In this document: one piece after another, positions 8,676 through 18,423 of the stretch
Layout of the letters: each line of letters begins with the position of its first letter
Numbering within the stretch: position 1 is the first letter of the stretch
DNA from: Maribacter dokdonensis DSW-8
Lineage (GTDB): Bacteria > Bacteroidota > Bacteroidia > Flavobacteriales > Flavobacteriaceae
DNA length: 64,000 nucleotides
NCBI RefSeq assembly: GCF_001447995.1
Contig: NZ_LDPE01000001.1
Coordinates: 1,426,001-1,490,000, forward strand
Direction of reading: 5' to 3'
Translations under genes and position numbers: made by a program
The notes under the pieces: generated by a model
Databases searched by the model: none
What the model saw: only the letters and a program-made list of their open reading frames with translations
Told to the model about the DNA's origin: nothing

Positions 8676-11000
8676 TTATTTTATTGTATTGGTCATTTCC
8701 AAGATTAACTCGCCCCCTTTTACAATATCATCATGTCTTAAGCTATTAGCTTTTATTGATACTCCGTTAAACTCAGCATCTGATACATAAAAATTAGCAT
8801 TACTATTGTTGTTCGCCTTTATGGTAAACAGGTTGCCACTATAAAAATTATTATTCAATTTAATATTGACCTCATCGAAAATAGGGCTACCTATTTGGTA
8901 TTCAGGATTAGCTTCTGTACCACCGTTCATTTGAAAGAGACCGATCTTCATAAGTACCGCCAAACTGCCCATTAATCCTTGGTCCTCATCACCGTTATAC
9001 CCGGTTGAAGGCGATAAACCACCAAAAACAGTTTTCGTCACTTTTCTCGACCAAAATTGGGTTAAATCTGATCTATTTAATTGACTAAAAATAAAAGCTG
9101 TTTGTATTGAGGGCTGATTACCAAAATTGATTGGAATTCTACTGTACTCTGGGTGAAGTTCCACAGCATGTGAAGTGCCAGCTGTAAAACCAAGAGTTTC
9201 TGCAGTTTTAAACTGTTCATTCAGTTTATTAATTGCAGCATCTTTCCCTCCCATTAAATTAGCCAGTCCAACCAAATCATGTGGCACAAACCACGTAGAT
9301 TGTGCTCCGTTAGATTCAATAAAACCATGTTCAGCTTGGTAAGGATCATATTCAGATTTCCATGTTCCTTCAACATCTTTAGGGCGCATCCATCCAATTT
9401 TCTTATCAAATACATTTTTATAATTAGAAGATCTCGCCAGGAAATAATCATAATCTGCTTTGTTACCCATCTTTTTCGCTAATTGTGCCAACGTCCAGTC
9501 TTGGTACGCATATTCCATGGTTAAACTAGCACCGTCTTGATGGCTACCAAATTTACCTTCTGGTATAGGGTAAGGCACATAACCTTTATCTAAATAATAT
9601 TTTAAGCCACCACCAATATTAGTAGTGTGCTCATAGCCGGCTTTCTCCATAATTCCACCAGCCAAATGATTTTTCTTTAAAGCTTGGTAAACGTCTTCCA
9701 GTTCATCCTTGAATATACCTTTTTGAATAGCTGTCACTAGAAAAGGAGTAGCACTCGCCCCTGTCATAACGTAAGTGTAATTACCACCTGATGGTCCACG
9801 TGGTATGAGTCCGCCATCTTTATAATACTGCATTAAGGAATTTGAAAAGTCATACATTATTTCAGGATACACCAACCCCCACAAAGTATTCAAGGTCCAT
9901 TGTGCTCCCCAAAAAGAATCTGAATTATAATGATTGAATTTTGGCGAACCATCAGCATTTAAAGGCAGTTGCCCTACTTTAAATATTTCTCCTGTATTAT
10001 TAGGGTAAGCACCATTTATATCATTAATAATACGCCTACCCTGTAATGCATGCCACAAATCTGTATAAAACCTTCTTTGATCCTGTTCAGAACCGCCTTT
10101 AACATTAATTCTTCCAAGTAAACCGTTCCATTCTCCTTTTGCTTCCTCTTTAACCTTCTCAAACTGCCAGTGCGGTAATTCTTTGGACATATTAAGCGCT
10201 GCATTCGCTACAGAGGTATAAGATATACCCACTTTCATTAATACATTATTTTGGTCCTTATCCAAAACAATGAGATAATTACCTGTTTTGTCATCTTTAT
10301 TGACGGATACTATTTTAGCGTTTAATTTTACTTTAAAATAAACGGTTAAAGGCTTCGGTCTCCTATGCGTAGGTTCCATCGTTACTTTACCGGAAAGCTC
10401 ATTAGCTGAATTCTGCTCTAAAAAACCATCTGTATTACTACTAGGGCCTAACAATGTATTAAGGTTAAAAAGTATAGCTTTATCTTCTTGGTTATCAGGA
10501 TAGCTATATTGATGAAAACCTACTCTTTTAGTACTGGTCAATTGGGCGGAAATATTAAAACGATCAAGATTTACTTTATGAAAACCAGGCATAACCACCT
10601 CCTGATCATGACTGAATTTTGAATAGAAATCTTTATAAATATCCTCTTTGCTTTCCTTATTTGTAGTTACGGGCATGACCGAAATACCAGACATTTGCCA
10701 TGCATGTATGTGACTGAATCCCTTTATTGTATCTGTTTTATATCTATAACCACTTCCCCAAGCACCCCCAATTTGGGTATCTGGACTCAGGTTGACCATA
10801 CCAAAAGGCCTGCTTGCAGATGAAAAGTAGAACCATCTTGAATTTTCCGTATCTAAAAGAGGATACACCTTAGCCGTGTAATCAATATGCTGTTTACCAT
10901 CGGTTTTAGATTTTACGGGCCGTTCTTTACATGCACCTAACATCAATATTGATATGCTCAGTAAAATAACGTTATATTTAAAATTGTAGCCAAATCTCAT
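8676..11000 (-). CDS. GH92 alpha-mannosidase lipoprotein
   Basis: About 774 aa. A TTG lies three codons upstream at 11009, but the ATG at 11000 (MRFGYNFKYN) is the likelier start. The signal ends in the lipobox LGAC, so the protein is lipid anchored. GH92 features: N-terminal beta sandwich with SRPFGMVNLSPDTQ and GYRYKTDTIKGFSHIHAWQMSG, then an alpha-barrel with ALQGRRII, SFWGAQWTLN, ESNGAQSTWFVPHD (general-acid region) and GYNGDEDQGLMG (general-base region). GH92 enzymes are Ca2+-dependent inverting exo-alpha-mannosidases acting on N-glycans, yeast mannan or other alpha-mannosides. It starts 10 bp after the GH115-like stop. Confidence 0.92.
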   Translation of the reverse strand: MRFGYNFKYNVILLSISILMLGACKERPVKSKTDGKQHIDYTAKVYPLLDTENSRWFYFSSASRPFGMVNLSPDTQIGGAWGSGYRYKTDTIKGFSHIHAWQMSGISVMPVTTNKESKEDIYKDFYSKFSHDQEVVMPGFHKVNLDRFNISAQLTSTKRVGFHQYSYPDNQEDKAILFNLNTLLGPSSNTDGFLEQNSANELSGKVTMEPTHRRPKPLTVYFKVKLNAKIVSVNKDDKTGNYLIVLDKDQNNVLMKVGISYTSVANAALNMSKELPHWQFEKVKEEAKGEWNGLLGRINVKGGSEQDQRRFYTDLWHALQGRRIINDINGAYPNNTGEIFKVGQLPLNADGSPKFNHYNSDSFWGAQWTLNTLWGLVYPEIMYDFSNSLMQYYKDGGLIPRGPSGGNYTYVMTGASATPFLVTAIQKGIFKDELEDVYQALKKNHLAGGIMEKAGYEHTTNIGGGLKYYLDKGYVPYPIPEGKFGSHQDGASLTMEYAYQDWTLAQLAKKMGNKADYDYFLARSSNYKNVFDKKIGWMRPKDVEGTWKSEYDPYQAEHGFIESNGAQSTWFVPHDLVGLANLMGGKDAAINKLNEQFKTAETLGFTAGTSHAVELHPEYSRIPINFGNQPSIQTAFIFSQLNRSDLTQFWSRKVTKTVFGGLSPSTGYNGDEDQGLMGSLAVLMKIGLFQMNGGTEANPEYQIGSPIFDEVNIKLNNNFYSGNLFTIKANNNSNANFYVSDAEFNGVSIKANSLRHDDIVKGGELILEMTNTIK

Positions 11001-11010
11001 TCTTATCAAT

Positions 11011-13065
11011 TTAAAGAGTCATTTTAGTAAGATTAGTTTCAATAGCATTAAGCATATCATAAGAAGGAAAACCATTATTTTGTCTTCTGTTAGCTATAGC
11101 ATACCAGTTTTTCCATTTATCATCGATATCACCGGTACTTCTGCGATCTAAAATTGTATCTAGTTGTTTCTTTGCTGCTGTTAGTAAAGAAATAGCTTCT
11201 TTCAAATATTGTTTATCTTTAGTATTCTCAAATTGTTTTTTGAGTTGAGCCATTTTATGTAATGATGTTTCAAAGACAATTAAATCTGAATACAACTGCG
11301 CTGGAAGAAGCACATAGGAATGGTAAAAATTATCATTGTTACCCAATTTTTCATATCCTAATTTTGCTTCAGTAATTGCTTTCTTTAAAACTACATTGAT
11401 TCTTTCAACGTTTTCTACATCACCAATTACACGATCATAATCATATGGCACAGGTGATTTACCCGGTCTTTCTATTGGGGCGTTGGATAAATAAGAAACT
11501 GCCTCCCTAATTTCCCATAAATGCTCTACATACCCCTTTCTGCCCTCTTGTGCCTCACTTAAATATTTCATTGAATTCACTGCATGTTCAGCTGCTTCTG
11601 GGCTAAAGTATTGTTCTGTCCAATCTTTATAAAAAGTATCCGCGTGAAAGTCATCTGGGCTATAACATACCTGGCTATAAGCAACCAGATTTAACAGAAA
11701 CGGTCTAAAATTTTGCCCATTGACCAAACAATAATTATCAGCATCATATTTATGGAACATTTCTTTCATTACAGACTCCACCTTCTCTGGATATGGATTG
11801 TGTACCGTATGGTTTAGCCAATAACCAGCATGCATATATGTTCCAAAATCATAACCATCGGTAGTACTTGGTAAGTGCTCAAATTCGCCAAATCCATGAT
11901 CAGACCAAAGCACGGTCCAATCTTTAGGAGGTCTAAAACCATTGTTCCACATTTCCATACCATCAGAATAGCAAACAAGTACCTTTTGAGACTCTGGCTT
12001 ATACTCATCTACCAGTTCACCAAATGCGGCATAAACCTCGTTAAATACCTCAATTTTACTCTCCCCACAGGAACTTTCATATTTCCAATCCCATACTTGG
12101 TGGCGTGGTCTTAATATAAAAACGTCTGTTTTTGCCAACGGTGTATGCTCAAAATAATAGCGCCAAGCTTGTAACCAATCTGCTTTATATGTTTTCCAAC
12201 AATCTGCTTTTTCAGCATCCATTGGATGAATTTGATACCCAAGAGCAAAATCTACCGCTATCTTCATTCCTTTCTCATGGGCATAATCTATCATTTTCTC
12301 TACATAGTCAATATCTATTTGATAGTCTGGCTTTAAGGCTTTATACTCAGGTCTAATAAAAAACTCTGGTCTACCCAACATGTCGAAAAGTTGAATAGAA
12401 TTATAACGAAGACGTACCAAAGAGTTGATCATTTCAGTATAGCTCTCCCAATCGTATTTTAATAACTCGCCCCTATAGTTTGCCAATTCATCTACGTCAT
12501 TCTCAAAATAAGTTAGCATTGGCACCTTTGGTGGGGCTATAGTCTTTGGTTCAAAGTTCAATAGGTCATTGATCTTTTTCTTCTGAGGTAATTTTCCCGT
12601 CCAATACTCTAAGGGATCAACACCCAAAACATCTTTTGAGAAATCATATATCGCATATTGCAAACCTTGCTCATCTGAACCTGCAATAACTATAGCTTTA
12701 TTCTTATGGTAAGTATTTATAGCCCAAATGCCGCCTCCAGAACCTGGTGTTGATTTAGAAAGCTTTACTTGGCCATTAGTAACAAACTTATTTATAAAGG
12801 TATCTTGAGAAGTTCCTAAAATAAATACAAGTGTATTTTCAGGTACCGTAGAATTCGGCGTGATTATAAATACATCTTCCTCTAAAACTTTTTCTAGATC
12901 GTTTTTTAGATCACGAATCGTCGAAGTTGCAGCAGTAGTAGCATGTTCTGCCATAACTAAATATACAGCCGACGGATTTTTAAAGTTGCTGTTACAGCCT
13001 ATACAACATGCTAAACAAGCAGACAGAATTAAGAAAAGCTTTAATAATCTGTTTTTTTTAATCAT
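11011..13065 (-). CDS. Short divergent GH115-like lipoprotein
   Basis: About 684 aa. The frame opens at a GTG at 13113, but the ATG at 13065 gives a clean lipoprotein signal (MIKKNRLLKLFLILSAC, lipobox LSAC). The N-terminal part resembles the GH115 N-terminal domain: AGSDEQGLQYAIYDFSKDVLG then DPLEYWTGKLPQKK parallels GSDRRGTAYGILELSRKIG then WEWWADVTPTKK in the GH115 gene at 738. In the catalytic region, LVCYSDGMEMWNNGF then TVLWSDHGFG aligns by eye with FVPYKEVLNYYQSG then TLVWTDDNYG, putting Asp where the other enzyme has Glu380. It ends after a helical region and lacks the C-terminal GH115 beta domain. It is the first hydrolase after susD. Best described as a GH115-clan protein of unknown linkage specificity. 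Confidence 0.7.
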   Translation of the reverse strand: MIKKNRLLKLFLILSACLACCIGCNSNFKNPSAVYLVMAEHATTAATSTIRDLKNDLEKVLEEDVFIITPNSTVPENTLVFILGTSQDTFINKFVTNGQVKLSKSTPGSGGGIWAINTYHKNKAIVIAGSDEQGLQYAIYDFSKDVLGVDPLEYWTGKLPQKKKINDLLNFEPKTIAPPKVPMLTYFENDVDELANYRGELLKYDWESYTEMINSLVRLRYNSIQLFDMLGRPEFFIRPEYKALKPDYQIDIDYVEKMIDYAHEKGMKIAVDFALGYQIHPMDAEKADCWKTYKADWLQAWRYYFEHTPLAKTDVFILRPRHQVWDWKYESSCGESKIEVFNEVYAAFGELVDEYKPESQKVLVCYSDGMEMWNNGFRPPKDWTVLWSDHGFGEFEHLPSTTDGYDFGTYMHAGYWLNHTVHNPYPEKVESVMKEMFHKYDADNYCLVNGQNFRPFLLNLVAYSQVCYSPDDFHADTFYKDWTEQYFSPEAAEHAVNSMKYLSEAQEGRKGYVEHLWEIREAVSYLSNAPIERPGKSPVPYDYDRVIGDVENVERINVVLKKAITEAKLGYEKLGNNDNFYHSYVLLPAQLYSDLIVFETSLHKMAQLKKQFENTKDKQYLKEAISLLTAAKKQLDTILDRRSTGDIDDKWKNWYAIANRRQNNGFPSYDMLNAIETNLTKMTL

Positions 13066-13374
13066 TCGTTTACGTCTTTCTATTTTATAGAAGTTTTGAA
13101 TATCTGAATTCACTACATTTTAATATGAACAAATGAAGTGATCTTGAAACTATAAATTGAAAAAGGAATTTTGAATTGGGATAAGTAAGCTAAGCTCAGA
13201 AATAAGCGCTGTAATCATATTAACACAAGTATACTATATGGTTAAGATAATCTCACCCTCATAATAGTCATTTCCATATCATCTAAAGCATAATACAGGC
13301 AGGTACAAAACCTGCCCATATCAACTCAAGGAATGAAAACTAACTACTTATTATCTCTTAAAATTCCATAATTT
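13066..13374. other. Gap between susD and first hydrolase gene
   Basis: About 310 bases separate the susD stop from the likely start of the GH115-like gene. It contains a compact hairpin near the susD end (listed separately) and AT-rich sequence. No coding potential or RNA gene was recognised. Such a gap after susCD often allows much higher susCD expression than that of the downstream enzymes. Confidence 0.5.
13298..13316 (-). terminator. Hairpin after susD (attenuator or processing site)
   Basis: Perfect 7-bp arms GGCAGGT and ACCTGCC enclose a 5-nt loop, about 60 bases downstream of the susD stop. There is no strong T run after it in the minus direction, so it is more likely a partial terminator, RNA-processing or 3'-stabilising stem than a full intrinsic terminator. 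It could set the susCD versus hydrolase expression ratio. Confidence 0.5.
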
Positions 13375-15024
13375 TTAATAACCAGGATTTTGTTCTAAAG
13401 AACCATCTGACAATTGTAGTTCATTGGCAGGTATTGGTCTTAACAAGTGAATGCCTGCATTGAAAGTCCCATGATCCATAACATGTGGATTGTATAGCGC
13501 AATACGCTCTTCTAACTTACCGGTACGCTTTAGTACTGCCCATCTATTTTCTTCTCCTGCAAGTTCTATAGCCCTTTCATTTAAAATATCATCAATGCTT
13601 ATCGATGTATATTCATTTGCAACACCAGTGGCTCTCTCTCTAACAATATTTAAATGATTAAGGGCCGATGCTGTATTACCTGCTCCCAAATAAGCTTCTG
13701 CTGCAATTAAGTGTGTGCCGGCTACCCTAAATACGAAGGTATCTCTAGCCCCATCGGTATCTTCATTAAAGTCTTGATCATCGAACTTTTTAAATATTGG
13801 AAAATTTGTTCTTTCAATATTTAAAGAATATAAATAATTAACTCCTGGTATATCATCGGGCAATCCAAATAGATACTGATCTGGTTGGTATACCCAATAA
13901 CGATTTAAGCGATCTGCTAATTCATCCGCATCTAGTGCATTTTTAGGGTAATAAACTATGGTATCACCTGCAACAATATTATCTGGACCATCTGGTTCAT
14001 CACTGTCGGCTATGATCGCACGGTGAATTGTAGCATCTTCCCTTGTATCGTTATCGGCGAACAAAGAATAGAAGAATGGTGTAGGCATTGCCCCAAAACC
14101 ACTTACCCCATAGGGTGTTGTAGTTCTATTCACACCAGGATAATTGAATACCTGATTCATAAAAAGCGAATGCTTGTTATTACTTTTATCATCTGCCAAT
14201 CCACTATTTCCATATTGTATGGCAAATAATACTTCGTCATTTTCTTGATTACCATAATCAAAAACCTCTGCAAAAGACTGGCTACGAATATCATAATCAC
14301 CTATCGCCTGCTCAGCCAATGCCGCAGCTGTATCAAAATCTGCCGAAGTACCGGCCGAAGTGTATGCCCTTGTTAAATAAACCTCAGCTAAAAGGTGTTG
14401 TGCTGCGCGTTTAGAAATTCTTCCTGTACTAGGGTCATCTAACAATACGGGAATAGCCTCTTCTAAATCTGAAATAATCTGTGCATATGTTTCAGCTTCT
14501 GTAGATCTGGCATAATCTGTACGAATGGTCTGCACCTCATCTACCTCTATGACTACCCCTCCGTATTGTTGTACCAAATTAAAATACGCCAAACCTCTTA
14601 GTGCCTTAGCCTGGGCTATACCGTAATCTCTTGCCCCTAAATTTGCATCGCTCCAGTTTATTTGATTCTCATATCTGTTAATTACAATATTGGCTTTACC
14701 AACTACACTATAATTATTTGACCAAACCGCAAGGCCTTCACCTGAGTTTAAATTAAAATAGTCGTTTGTTGGACTAAAAGAGAATATTTCACTTTTACTT
14801 GTAAAGACATCAGTGCCCAAATATTGAAAAGTATACTCTTTATAAACATCTCTTAAACTGCTATACACCCCAACCACCAATTGATCGGCATTATCTTGTG
14901 TAATAAAATTCTCAGAAGTAATATCTGAGTATATCTCTTCTTCTAAATAATCATCGCAGGCATAATTCAGCGAAATCATGATAAAGAAGACAGTTATAAT
15001 CTTTATATATTTTAATAGTTTCAT
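13375..15024 (-). CDS. susD: SusD/RagB-family glycan-binding lipoprotein
   Basis: 549 aa. The signal ends at Cys23 (LNYAC), giving a surface lipoprotein. SusD-like features are an N-terminal helical TPR region (DNADQLVVGVYSSLRD; ARDYGIAQAKALRGLAYFNLVQQYGG at ~120-150) and the C-terminal RagB/SusD region (TFVFRVAGTHLIAAEAYLGAGN; ELAGEENRWAVLKRTGKL), ending in LRPIPANELQ then NPGY. It caps the SusC transporter and binds the incoming oligosaccharide. It begins 18 bp after susC. The binding-site residues do not identify the glycan. Confidence 0.95.
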   Translation of the reverse strand: MKLLKYIKIITVFFIMISLNYACDDYLEEEIYSDITSENFITQDNADQLVVGVYSSLRDVYKEYTFQYLGTDVFTSKSEIFSFSPTNDYFNLNSGEGLAVWSNNYSVVGKANIVINRYENQINWSDANLGARDYGIAQAKALRGLAYFNLVQQYGGVVIEVDEVQTIRTDYARSTEAETYAQIISDLEEAIPVLLDDPSTGRISKRAAQHLLAEVYLTRAYTSAGTSADFDTAAALAEQAIGDYDIRSQSFAEVFDYGNQENDEVLFAIQYGNSGLADDKSNNKHSLFMNQVFNYPGVNRTTTPYGVSGFGAMPTPFFYSLFADNDTREDATIHRAIIADSDEPDGPDNIVAGDTIVYYPKNALDADELADRLNRYWVYQPDQYLFGLPDDIPGVNYLYSLNIERTNFPIFKKFDDQDFNEDTDGARDTFVFRVAGTHLIAAEAYLGAGNTASALNHLNIVRERATGVANEYTSISIDDILNERAIELAGEENRWAVLKRTGKLEERIALYNPHVMDHGTFNAGIHLLRPIPANELQLSDGSLEQNPGY

Positions 15025-15042
15025 CTTTTTATAGTTTAAAAA

Positions 15043-18000
15043 TTAGTACGATAATTTTAATCCGAATAAAACTGTTTTGACAGAATACCCCATATTATAG
15101 GAGTTCTGTAAACCTGTTTCTGGATCCGGACCAGCAAAATCGGTAAAAGTGAACGGATTTTGAACATCAAGCGATAGACGTAACGTAGACATATTCAACT
15201 TGTCTAAAAGGTCTTGAGAAAATGAATAGGCAAGACCAATATTACCAACTCTTACAAAAGACATATCTTCATAGAACCAAGGGTAAGAAGATTCTCCATA
15301 TTCTGGCGAAGGATATCTAGCATCAGGATTATTAGGTGTCCAATAATCTTGCTTTAAACTATTGAATACTGCAGCATCACCATTAAATGAAGCAAAGTTT
15401 TGATGAAACTCAGAATGTCCAAATACTCCTTGCCTTGTATTGACTTGAACGTTCAATTCAAGATTCTTATAGTTAAAGGTATTTGTCATACCTGCGATCC
15501 AATCTGGAGATTGAGAACCTATAACCCTTTTATCTTCTTGGTTAATAACTCCATCACCATTTTGATCTACATATTTATACTGCCCAGGTAATAGTCCAAA
15601 GGACTCCGCTTCCGCAGCCTCGTCTATTTGCCAAATACCATCTACCTCATAATCAAATGTTGCATCAATTGGTGCACCTACTTGCAAAACTCCATTCAGT
15701 CTAGAGTCCGAACCAACTAAGATCTGTTCTATACCATCATAAAGCTCAAGTATTTCGTTATCATTATTCGTATAATTGATGTTGGTACGCCATGTAAAGT
15801 TGTCTGTACGTACGTTTACGGTATTTAAGGTAAGTTCCACACCTCTGTTTCTTACCGAACCAAAATTACCTACGGTACCAGAATCTCCAAAACCAGTTAC
15901 GAAAGACAATTGACGGGCAAGAATACTACCTTCTGTTTCTTTGTTGTAAAATTCAAAACCGAAATTAACCCTACTATTTAGAACAGAAAGATCTAATCCG
16001 AGGTTGTACTCCTTAGAAACCTCCCAAGATAAATCTGCATTTGACAGCCCCTCAACAGATTTACCAACATTAAAATCATCACCGAACAAATAACTATCCT
16101 GTGCCAAAAATGCTAATGAACTATATGGGTTTACCGTTTTGTCATTACCGGATTCACCGTAACTTAAACGTAATTTCAAATTACTTAACCAATCAACATT
16201 CTGCAAAAAAGGTTCTTCACTAGCTCTCCAAGCAAAAGCTGCGGATGGAAAAAATGCCCATTTATTACCTACCGCCAGTTTAGAAGAACCGTCATATCTA
16301 CCAGTAAAAGTAAACAGGTATTTATCATTAATACTATAGTTTAAACGACCCGCAAACGAGGCTAAAGTCTCTTTTTCATAAAAACTACCATAATCTCTAG
16401 GTATCTCTGCACCTCCTTCAGTATTAAAGAACAAGTATGCATCAGTATCAAAATCACGTACCTGTATATCACTTCCCTCAGGGTTAGAATAGTACAATGA
16501 ATTGATCAAGGTAGTTTTAAGGTTGTGACCTTCGGCTATATCAAAATTAAAATCAAGAATATTATCCCATGTATAAGATGTCTTAAAGTCTGTTTGATAA
16601 TGAGACTGAATTCTAGATGGGTCATTTCTTGATGATTTCGTTAACAAGCCTCTATATTCCCCAAAACGTTGAGTACTAATATTTGGAGAAAATTGTGTTT
16701 TAAAATTGATCCAATCATTTGGCTTATAGTTAAAAAATACATTGGCGATAACATCTAAGGTTTTAGTATTAATTCTCCAAGCACCCTCTGCATCATAAAT
16801 AGGGTTTACAAATCGCAAATCTTGATCATCTGGAAATAAAATAGGCTCTCCGTTCTCGTCATAAGGATTAACCGTTGGTGCTAGGCGCAGCGTACTTCTA
16901 AACAGTTCTCTACTACCTTCTTCTCTTTCTGAAAGAGCCAAATAAGATTTAATACCAACCGTTACCTTGTCAGATACTTTTTTAGATAAAGAAGCACTTA
17001 GATTATATCTTTCGAACTCCTCTATACCCATGACACCTTCATCATGTAAATAACCAATTGAACCGTTATAGACCAAACCATCACTACCACCGGACATACC
17101 AACGGTATGGCTAGTTTGTAAACCTGTTTTTCTAAAAAGGTCCATCCAATCAGTATACCTACCATTAGCAACATTAGATGCTTCTTCGTTAGATGATTGA
17201 ATTTCAGTGGAGCGATCTACTACGATACTATTATAAGATGCAACCGTTCTATCTGTACCTTGCCAAGCTCTAGCCCTTAGAACATCATCCACAAACTCTA
17301 AATATTCAGGACCTGAGTAAAGTTCTGGAACATTAGTTGCCGATCGTAATCCAAAAGAAGAATCATAAGTAAAAACGGTTTTACCTTCAATACCACTCTT
17401 TGTTGTAATGATAACCACACCGTTAGCACCTCTAGAACCATAAATTGCTGTTGCGGAAGCATCTTTCAAAATATCCATCTGCTCGATATCAGAAGGATTC
17501 AAAACACTTATATCATCGAAAAATATACCATCGACCACAAAAAGAGGTTTAGAAGGATCATCATCTAGATTATCACTAACACCATCACGCTCATTACCTT
17601 GGTTTGCAGTAATTACGGTATTACCTCGAATCTTTATAGATAAAGGTGCTCCAGGTTTTGAATTAAGGGTTCTTACATCTACCCCGGCAATACGCCCTTG
17701 TATTGCCTGCCCTACATCCGTCTTTCTTTGCTCTGTAAGCGTTTCACTGTCTACAGAAGCTACAGCGCCCGTTAAGTCACTCTTTTTCACAGAACCATAT
17801 CCAATTACTACTACCTCATCTAGCTGAGCCGTATCTTCTTCCATAGTAATTTGAATGTTAGATTGACCGGAATAAGTCACCTCTACAGGTTTATAACCTA
17901 AATAAGATACACTTAGAACATTTCCATCATCTACCGCTATACTAAAGTTGCCATCAAAATCGGTAACCGTTCCATTTGATGTTCCTTTTACTACGATAGA

Positions 18001-18120
18001 TGCTCCAGGAATTGGCATGCCTTGGGTATCTGCCACCGTACCCGTTACGCTACTCTGCGCCAATAGTACCGATGACATACCCAATAAAAGGAATACCATT
18101 AATAGTTTTAGTTTTTTCAT
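15043..18120 (-). CDS. susC: SusC/RagA TonB-dependent outer-membrane transporter
   Basis: 1025 aa. A signal peptide (to ~21, LLAQ) precedes a carboxypeptidase-D-regulatory-like beta domain (VTGTVADTQGMPIPGASIVVKG, ~25-100), a TonB box region (LDEVVVIGYGSVKK, ~100-112), a plug domain (IRGNTVITANQGNERDG; DILKDASATAIYGSRGANGVVIITTK) and a beta barrel to the end. No N-terminal STN domain is visible, so it is not of the FecA-like anti-sigma signalling type. It imports oligosaccharides using TonB/ExbBD energy and is the first gene of the PUL operon. No adjacent PUL regulator (HTCS, SusR or ECF sigma) was found. Confidence 0.96.
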   Translation of the reverse strand: MKKLKLLMVFLLLGMSSVLLAQSSVTGTVADTQGMPIPGASIVVKGTSNGTVTDFDGNFSIAVDDGNVLSVSYLGYKPVEVTYSGQSNIQITMEEDTAQLDEVVVIGYGSVKKSDLTGAVASVDSETLTEQRKTDVGQAIQGRIAGVDVRTLNSKPGAPLSIKIRGNTVITANQGNERDGVSDNLDDDPSKPLFVVDGIFFDDISVLNPSDIEQMDILKDASATAIYGSRGANGVVIITTKSGIEGKTVFTYDSSFGLRSATNVPELYSGPEYLEFVDDVLRARAWQGTDRTVASYNSIVVDRSTEIQSSNEEASNVANGRYTDWMDLFRKTGLQTSHTVGMSGGSDGLVYNGSIGYLHDEGVMGIEEFERYNLSASLSKKVSDKVTVGIKSYLALSEREEGSRELFRSTLRLAPTVNPYDENGEPILFPDDQDLRFVNPIYDAEGAWRINTKTLDVIANVFFNYKPNDWINFKTQFSPNISTQRFGEYRGLLTKSSRNDPSRIQSHYQTDFKTSYTWDNILDFNFDIAEGHNLKTTLINSLYYSNPEGSDIQVRDFDTDAYLFFNTEGGAEIPRDYGSFYEKETLASFAGRLNYSINDKYLFTFTGRYDGSSKLAVGNKWAFFPSAAFAWRASEEPFLQNVDWLSNLKLRLSYGESGNDKTVNPYSSLAFLAQDSYLFGDDFNVGKSVEGLSNADLSWEVSKEYNLGLDLSVLNSRVNFGFEFYNKETEGSILARQLSFVTGFGDSGTVGNFGSVRNRGVELTLNTVNVRTDNFTWRTNINYTNNDNEILELYDGIEQILVGSDSRLNGVLQVGAPIDATFDYEVDGIWQIDEAAEAESFGLLPGQYKYVDQNGDGVINQEDKRVIGSQSPDWIAGMTNTFNYKNLELNVQVNTRQGVFGHSEFHQNFASFNGDAAVFNSLKQDYWTPNNPDARYPSPEYGESSYPWFYEDMSFVRVGNIGLAYSFSQDLLDKLNMSTLRLSLDVQNPFTFTDFAGPDPETGLQNSYNMGYSVKTVLFGLKLSY

Positions 18121-18423
18121 TTTTGTTATTGTTAAGTTAATTGACTACTAATGTATTGTTAAGACCAAGTTAACAGATGGACAAATTCATCGAAAATATG
18201 GACAATCATAAAAAAGCCCATATTTGCCGTATTATATATTTCATAAAATACACATCAAATAATTACGAAATTCACATAGTCTGTAGAGGCAAAATTTCAT
18301 ATTTTCAGTATTTAAAGTAAAGTTGAAATTTGCCGTTAGATGGTAAAATCCATGCTTTGTATTAAAATGTCCATCATAAAAAAACTAAAAAACAATACTT
18401 TGTAAAGCCTTTTTAAAACCAAA
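18121..18423. promoter_or_regulatory. Divergent control region between susC and DUF1080 gene
   Basis: This 303-base region must hold promoters for both the PUL and the plus-strand operon. The octamer ATGGACAA occurs at 18177-18184 and 18198-18205, exactly 21 bp apart (about two helical turns), and an inverted near copy TGTCCAT lies at 18368-18374. ATTTGCCGT occurs as a direct repeat at 18222-18230 and 18328-18336. A weak minus-strand TGAATTTG resembles the Bacteroidota -7 box TAnnTTTG. The repeats look like operator sites for a PUL regulator; the protein is not identified. Confidence 0.5.
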
